Source of the DNA: Verticillium longisporum
Lineage: Eukaryota > Ascomycota > Sordariomycetes > Glomerellales > Plectosphaerellaceae
Direction: 5' to 3'
NCBI GenBank assembly: GCA_019188255.1
Contig: JAETXT010000010.1
Span: 3,348,001-3,412,000 of the forward strand
DNA length: 64,000 nucleotides
Shown: positions 56,714 to 64,000 of the stretch, piece by piece
Layout of the letters: each line of letters starts with the position of its first letter
Position numbering within the stretch: the first letter of the stretch is position 1
The notes under the pieces: model-generated
The model's input: only the letters and a program-made list of their open reading frames with translations
The model's database searches: none
What the model was told of the DNA's origin: nothing
Translations under genes and position numbers: made by a program

Positions 56714-58522
56714 TCAGTCCCTGCCGAAAAACGTGCCCAGCCCGTCCTTGGCGTCGACAATCTCGATCCTGACGAGCAGCGCACACTTTGTCTCCTGCCC
56801 CTTGAGGTCGAGCATGCGGATAAAGTTCCACTCGCCCGTGGCGTAGAGCAGGCGCACGGCGGCGACGGCAAAGATGGGGTTCGACGCCCACGAGTCGTCG
56901 CTCTTGACGAGCATGCGCAGGAAGACGAGCGGGTTGTCGTCGTACTCCCACTCGAGCACCTCGTCCCAGACGGGGTCGTTGGCGGGCGGGTTCTTGTCGT
57001 CCTTGTGCAGGAAGCCGAGCTTGTGCTGCCTGTAGCCGGCCGTCTTGCGCTTGGGCGGCTTGCTCGTCAGGTCGTCTGGGTGCACGAGGGTGCAGGTGAG
57101 GTAGGGCTTGATGTCGTCGGGGGCACGGCCGTCGGGGAGCGGCACGTCCGAGGCGCCGGCGACGTGAAGACGCAGCTTCTTCCTGCGGTGCTTGTCGGTG
57201 AGCTGTCCGTCGCCTCCCGATCGAATGGCGGGCGGTTTGAGGACATAGCCATCGGTGCCGCTGAAGAGGGCTTCGTTGATCTGCATGGCGGCGCCAAAGG
57301 TCTGCCAGTTGAGGGCGCAGATCTGGGCGCCGACAGCCCAGAAGGGCACGGGCTTGAGGTTGCGCGACGAGATGCGCGTGCCCTTGGGGTAGACGCGCAT
57401 GAGATGGCGGGCATTGTGGTTGGCAATGTGGGTGCTCTGCGCCGGCAGGTGGGCACCGAGGCCCGACTCGGACACGTTGATGAGGTGGTGGTGGGGGCCG
57501 ACAAACTGGCCGCCGGGGTCGAACCACGAGTTGTTCGGCGGCTTGACCGACTGGGCGTAGACACCGAGCTCCGATAGCTCGGGAATGATGACGGCGGAGG
57601 GGGCGGCCGTGTGCTTCTTCTCGTGCCAGACCTTGCGGGCGGCCTTTTCGTCCGCGTCCTCGTCCTCGTCATCGCTGCTGCTGCTGCTGCTGTCCGAGTC
57701 AGCCTTCTCGTCGGGGTAGTGGTACTCGACAATGACGGCAATCTTGGAGCCCAGCTCGGCGAGGGTGACGTGTTCGCCGGACCCTTCCTGCTCGCGGTGG
57801 CCCTCTTCGCGGATGGCCTTGCTCAAGAGGCGGTCGCCGAGGACCTCCTTCATAATCTCGACGAGACGGCGCTGACCGTGGGCGGCACAGTGGTTCTCGA
57901 GGGAGAGGATGATGGGAGCCGCCTGCCATCCGGCCTCGGTGTGTTTCCTGGCCTCCTCTGTTTCTTCATCATGCACGTCGCGAATGGCCTCACAGACGGC
58001 GCGGAAGGGAATGTTGGAGGTCAGCGTCCAGCCGTGTGTGACCTTTGGCTCGTCCGTGTTGTCGCTGTTGTCCCAAGCGTCAATCTCTACGCAGCGCGAT
58101 CCCGCTTTGAGGGCCGTCTCGTACGCCGTCGCACACGAGTTTCCGTAAAGCTGGTGTGCCAGGAGGTACGTGTTGTGGCTCGAGCTGACAAAGTAGTCTG
58201 GCAGCGGGTAGGATCTGTCGGTGACCTCGGCGGGGACCCTGATGTATGGTCGCACGATGAGGTCGCGCAGAGCTGGCCCGACGACGTCTTCAGTCTCGAG
58301 GTCAACATCGCTCGCGGGCAGGATGCCGTGCTCGACAATGTAGGCCTTGAGGGCATGGCTGACGCGGAGGTTGTGCTTGAGGGCCGTGTCGCGAGCGCCG
58401 TGGCCTCCGCCGGCGAGGGTGCCGTTGCTCACCTCCTCGCCGTCGTCTTCTGTGTCGTCCTCATGGGTGCGGGCTGCAAAGGGGTTCAGCTTGGCCATGC
58501 CCGAGGTGAGGATCGACGCCAT
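56714..58522 (-). CDS. Phosphoinositide-specific phospholipase C
   Basis: 602 aa from ATG 58522 (MASILTSGMAKLNPF); the open frame further upstream is leader. Single exon. X domain with both catalytic His (SSSHNTYL H116; THGWTLTS H163) and the calcium ligands (CVEIDAWD E146, D148; LSLENHC E209). Acidic Ser-rich linker (SDSSSSSSDDEDEDADEK), then Y domain (IIPELSELGVYAQSVKPP, NHNARHLMRVYPKGTRISS, QICALNWQTFG) and a C2 domain (KLRLHVAGASDVPLPDG ... GEWNFIRMLDLKG). It cleaves PI(4,5)P2 to IP3 and diacylglycerol at the membrane. PH and canonical EF-hand domains are absent, which is common in fungal PLCs. All key residues are intact. Confidence 0.95.
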   Translation of the reverse strand: MASILTSGMAKLNPFAARTHEDDTEDDGEEVSNGTLAGGGHGARDTALKHNLRVSHALKAYIVEHGILPASDVDLETEDVVGPALRDLIVRPYIRVPAEVTDRSYPLPDYFVSSSHNTYLLAHQLYGNSCATAYETALKAGSRCVEIDAWDNSDNTDEPKVTHGWTLTSNIPFRAVCEAIRDVHDEETEEARKHTEAGWQAAPIILSLENHCAAHGQRRLVEIMKEVLGDRLLSKAIREEGHREQEGSGEHVTLAELGSKIAVIVEYHYPDEKADSDSSSSSSDDEDEDADEKAARKVWHEKKHTAAPSAVIIPELSELGVYAQSVKPPNNSWFDPGGQFVGPHHHLINVSESGLGAHLPAQSTHIANHNARHLMRVYPKGTRISSRNLKPVPFWAVGAQICALNWQTFGAAMQINEALFSGTDGYVLKPPAIRSGGDGQLTDKHRRKKLRLHVAGASDVPLPDGRAPDDIKPYLTCTLVHPDDLTSKPPKRKTAGYRQHKLGFLHKDDKNPPANDPVWDEVLEWEYDDNPLVFLRMLVKSDDSWASNPIFAVAAVRLLYATGEWNFIRMLDLKGQETKCALLVRIEIVDAKDGLGTFFGRD

Positions 58523-60171
58523 TGTGCGATGAGCAGGGGGGTCTGGCCAGCGATGACAGGGCGACTGCGGGGTTCCACTGTGGGATAGATGATGGTAGGT
58601 TGGGGCAGAGGGATATGACAGGTGCAGTGAGGTTGGCGGGATGATATGGACTGATGAATGCAGTGAAGAGGATGCGTAAATGCAGGTGTTGCAGTGAGGT
58701 TGATGATGATGACGATCAGGCCGGCGACGATCAGGGCAACGATCAAGGCGACGAGATGCCGAGCTGGAGCCTCGCAACACGATGAAGGAGGGGCTACGTC
58801 AGGAGCTCTTGCTCTGGCTGAGCTTCGTCCAATCATGAGGTCGCATTCGACCTCGGTACGTACCGGCCGCGTGTAGGTCCTGGCAGCTGTGGGCAGCTGA
58901 TGACCTGGCTCTTTGATACAATAGTTTTCATCATCAGCGTATAACTATGATACGATGTAGAAAGAGACCGAAGAGCCTATGCTCTTGATGTTTCCTAAGA
59001 GACAGTCAATTCCAGCCCGATGGGCGACCCAGAGGTGGCAGGTAGCACAGCGTCGTCTTGCCAGGGGGTACACAGCGGGTACACAGAAAGGTACCTGACA
59101 CAATAGTGGCATTTTCAGCGCCTTGTCTTGATGGCTTCCACCCCATGGTATGCTGGGAAGGCCTTTACCTCTGTCTCCGACATGCTGAAGTACCAATTTT
59201 CATCAAGACAATCACCTGTTCATCGAGAGACTGACCTCTCGTTACCCAGGAAGTGTAGAGACATGGCTATCGATCTAGAGACCCATGATAAGATCCCCCT
59301 TCGTCAAAAATCCCATCCTTTTACTAAGATTCTCATCGCCAAGACTCTGCTTCATGGGGCGACCGAACGACATATTTCTGCCATTGTTTGGGTCTCACAG
59401 TTGGGTGCACAAGTGTCGATCTGGATGGTTGTCTCCCTGGGTAATTCTGATATCTAACGCTAGGTACTTACACTGTCTGCTCAGAATGGGTGCTCAGGAC
59501 GAGGCCCTAGGACCTCCTCTCAGCGGACAGGTGCATCGAAGAAGGAAGTTGTCCAAGGACTTGTAAGGTCACGATCCCACCGTGGCATATGAGAGCTAAC
59601 ACATGTCTCGACTTCACTTATTCCCGAGTAGTCGACAGCAAACTTGCAAGTCTTGTAACTCTAGCGGAGCATCGGCCATGGGAGGTCAAGTGCGATGTGT
59701 CGAACAACCTCAAGCCGAGTTTCCCCCCCCCACGTTTACGAGGTTGCATCCAGCTTGTACGAATATCATAGCGTGACTATGAGATCCAGTAAGTGGTTCT
59801 CGTTTCGGGCCATTGCTTGGCTAGTAAAGTGATAATACATGTCAACAGCTGAAAGAATCACTGCAGTGTCTTCGGCATGCCTTATCCAAGGAGGCTGAGA
59901 GGGATTATAATCATTTAAACTGCTAGACGCGAGCCGACATGAGGCACTCGGCAGCACATGGCATGTCATAGTAGATTGCAGTTATCCAGATTCTGGAGCT
60001 CCCATTCTCATCCGGGCAGTATAAAAATATAAATATCAAACTCAGTTCTTATCCTCCCATCAACAGAAACCAACTACTACAGTACATGCCCATCCATCCT
60101 CCAACCATTCATCATTTTCATAAGCACGTGAAACCAAGCCACACACTGGGCGACAGGTCAATCCAGCTGGT
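58523..60171. other. Intergenic, nothing recognised
   Basis: PLC promoter side and the 3' flank of the giant repeat protein. C8 run near 59726. Short frames only. Confidence 0.5.
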
Positions 60172-63100
60172 CTACAAGGGGACACAGGCTGAAAGGCCGC
60201 CACCGCTGAGCGAAACCACACACCGCTGAGAACTGGTGCAACCCAAGTTGAGGACAGGGATGCAGCCGTTTGGAAGGATGCAAATGTTCGCCGACGTGCT
60301 GCCAAGACCGAGGGAGACGCAGATGAGACCCGAGCCGCAATCCCCGTCGGCATCGCACGTCGCTGGCGAGTTGTTCGGCACGCACGTGTTCGGGCCCGTT
60401 CCGCTGATGGGGGCAGTGCATGTCTGGGTGGACGTGCAGCTAGGCGTGCAGACGAGGGGCTGGGGCGTCGTGACTTCGTTCGGCTCACACGTGTTCGGTC
60501 CCGTTCCGCTCACGGGTGCAGTGCACGTCTCGGTCGCGAGACATCCTGGGTTGCAAACAGGGCCCGTGTTCGATGTACTGGGCACGCAGGCCGTGAGACT
60601 GCCACCGCCCAGCTGGAGGCGGCATGTTTCGCCTGCATCGCAACCAAAGTTGGTAATGGGAGTACAGGCTCGTGGGAGGATACAGATGTCAGCAGAGGCG
60701 ACGCCAACATCAGCCTCAACACAGATCAGACTGCCTGTGCAAGGGCCACCAGTATCGCCACATGCTGCAGGTGTGTTGTTCGGCTCGCAGGTATTCGGGC
60801 CTTCACCGTTGATCGGTGCTGTGCACGTCTCGGTAGCCAGACATCCTGGTGTACAAACCGGGCCTGTGTTCGATGTGCTTGGCACACAGGCCGTGAGACT
60901 GCCACCGCCGAGCTGGAGGCGGCATGTTTCGCCTGCATCGCAACCAAAGTTGGTAATAGGAGTGCATAGCCTTGGAAGGATGCAGAAATCAGCAGAGGCG
61001 ACGCCAACATCAGCCTCAACACAGATGAGACTACCAGTGCAAGGGCCACCAGTGTCGCCGCAGTTCGCCGGCGTCACCGTATTAGGCTCGCAGGTATTAG
61101 GCCCGGTGCCACTAATAGGCGCAGTACACGTCTCGGTGGACTCGCAAGCAGGTGTGCAAGTAAGTCCGGCGGGAGGAGTATCGGGTACGCATGCCGTGAG
61201 GGTGCCACCGCCCAGCTGGAGGCGGCACGTCTCGCCTGTATCGCAACCAAAGTTGGTAATGGGAGTACAGGCTCGTGGGAGGATACAGATGTCAGCAGAG
61301 GCAACGCCAACATCGGCCTCAACACAGATCAGACCACCAGTGGAGTGCCCACCAGTGTCGCCGCAGTTCGCCGGCGTTACCGTGTTCGGCTCACAAGTGT
61401 TGGGCCCGGTGCCGCTGACAGGCGCTGTGCAAGTCTCGGTGGCAGAGTCACAAGCCGGCGTGCATGTAAGACTAGCGGGAGGAGTATCGGGTACGCATGC
61501 CGTGAGGGTGCCGCCGCCGAGTTGGAGACGACAGGTCTCGCCAACGTCACAGCCGGTGTTGCTAACAGGGACGCAGAGACGCGGGAGGATACAGATATCG
61601 GCAGAGATGCCCCCGGCATCGGCTTCAACACAAATGAGCCCACCAGTGCAGGGCCCGCCTGTATCTCCACAGTTACTCGGGGTTACTGTGTTCGGCTCAC
61701 AAGTGTTGGGCCCGGTGCCGCTGACAGGTGCTGTGCAAGTCTCGGTGGCAGAGTCGCAAGCCGGCGTGCAGGTTAGACCGCCAGGAGTATTCGGCACACA
61801 AGCCGTCAGACTACCGCCTCCAATCTGGAGGCGACAAGTCTCGCCAACGTCACACCCGGTGTTGCCGATAGGGCTGCAGATGCGCGGGAGGAGACAGATA
61901 TCAGCAGAGATACCACCGGCATCGGCTTCAACACAGATGAGCCCACCAGTACAGGGCCCGCCGGTATCACCGCAGTTGGTCGGCGTATTGTTCGGCTCAC
62001 AGGTATTAGGCCCAGTGCCGCTAATAGGCGCTGTGCAGGTTTCGTCAGATTCGCAGGCTGGTGAGCAGGTGAGGCCTGTAGGGGGAGTATCCGGAACGCA
62101 GGCCGTAAGGCTACCGTCCCCAACCTGAAGGCGACACGTCTCGCCTGCGTCACAGAAAGTATTAAGAACGGGAACGCAAAATCGTGGCAGGATGCAGACG
62201 TCAGCAGAGATGCCACCGACGTCAACATCGACGCAGATGAGCCCACCAGTACAGGGCCCGCCGGTATCGCCGCAGTTGTCCGGCTGCGTCACGGGCTGAC
62301 AGGTTCCGACACCGCCGGCGATGACGTCGCACTGGAAGCCTTCAGGACAATCACCTTGGACCTGGCGCTTCGCCCTGGGGATGCCCACGGACACGGTGCA
62401 GGACTGCGGCACACAGACGGTCCCGACGCAGGTGGTGCCGGTTCCGCAGGCGGGCGTGCAGGTGGCGGGGACGTTAGGGGTGCGGGTTCCCGTGTTGCCG
62501 GTGGCGACGGTGCAGGTGAAGCCGTCAGGACAGTCGGCCTGGACTTGGCGCTTCATCGTGAACCTCGTCAACTCGGGGAGGGTGCACACCTGGGGAAGAC
62601 ACTGGCCGGTGATGCAGGTGGTTCCTGTCGGGCAGTCTGGCGTGCAGGTGTTGGGAACCTCGGGCATGCAAGTCCCAGTGTCACCTGTGAGAATCGTACA
62701 GACCGAGCCGTCGGGACAAGTGCCCTGGGACTGACGCTTCGCCATCTTGAGAGTAGGCGCGGGAATCGTGCACCCGAGAGGCACGCACGTCGTGCCCACA
62801 CACTCGGAGCCGGCTGCGCAGGTTGGGTTGCAGGTCTCGGGTGTTGTATCAGGCAGACAGACATTGGGACCACCACCAACGGGAACGGTGCAGAGGAAGC
62901 CATCAGGACAGTCACCCTGGTTCTGTCGCTTGCCAAAGCGACGGAACAGAGGCAGACTGCACGTGTTTGGCACGCAGATACCGTCGACGCATGTCGAACC
63001 AGCATTGCACGTGGGAGAACAGACGGGAGGGGTGACGACAGGTACACAGACACTGCCGATACAGTTGAAGCCGTCGGGACAGTCACCTTGGGTCTGTCTC

Positions 63101-64000
63101 TTGTTGATGTCGAGGGCTACTGTGCAGGTGTTGGGCACGCAGACACCGCTGACGCAGGTATTGTCACCTGAGCAAGCCGGGGTGCAAGTCTCAGGGTCCG
63201 TGAGATCTGGTACGCAGATGCTTGCGCCACCAATTTCAACGACGCAGAGGAAGCCATCGGGACAGTTACCCTGAGATTGGCGTCTACCGAGACGCAAGCC
63301 CACTTCGATGATGCAAGTCTGCGGCACACAGGCGTTGTTGACACAAGTCTGGCCTGTGGTGCAAGCGGGAGAGCAACCAGTCGGTGGCGTCAGGTCGGGG
63401 ATGCAGACGGAGATGCCGCCTAGGCCGAGGGCGCAAACGAATCCATCAGGACAATCACCCTGTGTCTGTCTCTTGAGAACGTTGACGCCGATACTGATGG
63501 TGCACGTCTGAGGCACGCACTGTCCATCGACACAGGTGAAGCCAAGCCCGCAGGCTGGGTTGCACACTTCAGGGCCGAGATCAGGCACACAAGCGCCGAC
63601 GCCGCCAATGTCGATGACACAGCTAAAGCCGTCAGGGCAGGTTCCTTGTGTCTGACGCTTCAAGACCCCGATGCTCTCGTTGGGAATGGTGCATGTGTCA
63701 GGAACGCAGAGGTTGTTAATGCAGGTTGACCCAGCAGCACAGGTCGGGTTGCAGACATCAGGATCAACGGTTGGCACACAGACGCCAGTGCCGCCAGCGC
63801 CGACAGCACAGGTGAAGCCATCAGGACAGTCGCCCTGCTGACGCTTGCCGAGGGCCAGACCACTGACAGTGGGCAGGTTGCAGGTGGCGGGGGCGCAGGT
63901 ATTGGCGACACAAGTCTGGGTACTGCTGCAGGCCGGCTCACAGCCAGGGTTGGTATCGGGGATGCAGACGCCAACACCGCCGACACCGAGGGCACAGGTG
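60172..64000 (-). CDS. Giant Cys-rich repeat protein with KR-Q site in each N-terminal module (5' end outside window)
   Basis: Open from the right edge to the stop at 60172, over 1270 aa in view, no intron needed. Type A modules (about 60 aa, nine in view) start KRQ or RRQ, then QGxCPDGFxC, a short variable loop ending CVPD, CxPxCxxGxTCV and CVPxTC. Type B modules (about 100 aa, six complete, then a linker and a divergent last one) read CGDTGGPCTGGLICVE, CILPR, GETCRLQLGGG, LTACVP, CTPAC, ETCTAPISGTGPNTCEPN. The Lys-Arg pairs before Gln are potential Kex2 sites. It must be extracellular from the Cys density, but the signal peptide lies outside the window. It could be a wall protein, adhesin or processed precursor; no known domain recognised. 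Confidence 0.85.
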   Translation of the reverse strand, partial: TCALGVGGVGVCIPDTNPGCEPACSSTQTCVANTCAPATCNLPTVSGLALGKRQQGDCPDGFTCAVGAGGTGVCVPTVDPDVCNPTCAAGSTCINNLCVPDTCTIPNESIGVLKRQTQGTCPDGFSCVIDIGGVGACVPDLGPEVCNPACGLGFTCVDGQCVPQTCTISIGVNVLKRQTQGDCPDGFVCALGLGGISVCIPDLTPPTGCSPACTTGQTCVNNACVPQTCIIEVGLRLGRRQSQGNCPDGFLCVVEIGGASICVPDLTDPETCTPACSGDNTCVSGVCVPNTCTVALDINKRQTQGDCPDGFNCIGSVCVPVVTPPVCSPTCNAGSTCVDGICVPNTCSLPLFRRFGKRQNQGDCPDGFLCTVPVGGGPNVCLPDTTPETCNPTCAAGSECVGTTCVPLGCTIPAPTLKMAKRQSQGTCPDGSVCTILTGDTGTCMPEVPNTCTPDCPTGTTCITGQCLPQVCTLPELTRFTMKRQVQADCPDGFTCTVATGNTGTRTPNVPATCTPACGTGTTCVGTVCVPQSCTVSVGIPRAKRQVQGDCPEGFQCDVIAGGVGTCQPVTQPDNCGDTGGPCTGGLICVDVDVGGISADVCILPRFCVPVLNTFCDAGETCRLQVGDGSLTACVPDTPPTGLTCSPACESDETCTAPISGTGPNTCEPNNTPTNCGDTGGPCTGGLICVEADAGGISADICLLPRICSPIGNTGCDVGETCRLQIGGGSLTACVPNTPGGLTCTPACDSATETCTAPVSGTGPNTCEPNTVTPSNCGDTGGPCTGGLICVEADAGGISADICILPRLCVPVSNTGCDVGETCRLQLGGGTLTACVPDTPPASLTCTPACDSATETCTAPVSGTGPNTCEPNTVTPANCGDTGGHSTGGLICVEADVGVASADICILPRACTPITNFGCDTGETCRLQLGGGTLTACVPDTPPAGLTCTPACESTETCTAPISGTGPNTCEPNTVTPANCGDTGGPCTGSLICVEADVGVASADFCILPRLCTPITNFGCDAGETCRLQLGGGSLTACVPSTSNTGPVCTPGCLATETCTAPINGEGPNTCEPNNTPAACGDTGGPCTGSLICVEADVGVASADICILPRACTPITNFGCDAGETCRLQLGGGSLTACVPSTSNTGPVCNPGCLATETCTAPVSGTGPNTCEPNEVTTPQPLVCTPSCTSTQTCTAPISGTGPNTCVPNNSPATCDADGDCGSGLICVSLGLGSTSANICILPNGCIPVLNLGCTSSQRCVVSLSGGGLSACVPL

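Noticed and set aside
60236..62128. 630-codon + strand frame opposite the Cys-rich repeat protein
   Set aside because: It is antisense to the B repeats and stays open only because the repeat unit has no stop in that frame; the minus frame has the Cys pattern and correct stop.
60172..64000. Regular repeats in this stretch considered as a CRISPR-like or satellite array
   Set aside because: The periodicity is that of protein modules in one open frame, in a eukaryote, with diverged units.

Overview
The window is nuclear DNA of a filamentous ascomycete, most likely a Sordariomycete (the order cannot be fixed from sequence alone). The reasons are introns of 45-67 bp with GTRNGT...YAG ends, Zn2Cys6 regulators, a HET-domain gene, a NACHT-ankyrin gene, a DUF3176 membrane protein, fungal GH7 and GH17 glycanases, and two AT-rich blocks whose retroelements carry almost only C-to-T/G-to-A lesions, the mark of repeat-induced point mutation (RIP).

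Layout. 1-6412: RIP-ruined minus-strand retroelement DNA with a readable integrase, into which an unmutated solo LTR (2364-2816, perfect ATTAC target duplication) later inserted. 6413-10840: gene graveyard with a truncated paralogue, a gene split by a 279-bp inverted-repeat element (8071-8349), a broken APH-fold kinase and an LTR-like remnant. 10925-22477: coiled-coil protein gene with a homopolymer frameshift, a GH7 gene whose catalytic motif has decayed, a P450 pseudogene, a HET-domain gene and a large Zn2Cys6 regulator. 22815-22885: tRNA-Glu(CUC). 22990-30261: a TIR element with TA at both ends, interrupted by a complete copia-type retrotransposon (23641-30134, two 717-bp LTRs, PBS, PPT, gag zinc knuckle, integrase, RT, RNase H, all RIP-damaged). 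31633-41266: Zn2Cys6 regulator, 2OG-Fe(II) oxygenase, GPI-type GH17 glucanase with 96 perfect copies of a hexamer, and an MFS exporter. 41393-44649: NACHT-ankyrin gene broken by several frameshifts. 45327-58522: SurE-like secreted phosphatase, GNAT acetyltransferase, an unknown secreted Cys-rich protein, DUF3176 protein and phosphoinositide phospholipase C. 60172 to the right edge: a very large Cys-rich repeat protein in which a Lys-Arg-Gln (or Arg-Arg-Gln) site recurs in every N-terminal module.

How it fits together. There is no single pathway. Several genes face the cell wall or exterior (GH7-like, GH17, SurE-like, the 244-aa Cys-rich protein, the giant repeat protein), and two belong to self/non-self recognition families (HET, NACHT-ANK). 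The regulator at 31.6-33.4 kb and the oxygenase just downstream could be a small functional pair. The strongest leads are the KR-punctuated Cys-rich repeat protein at the right end, the GH7 protein that keeps its nucleophile but has lost its acid/base and the intervening Asp, and the nested transposon history read from target-site duplications and RIP.
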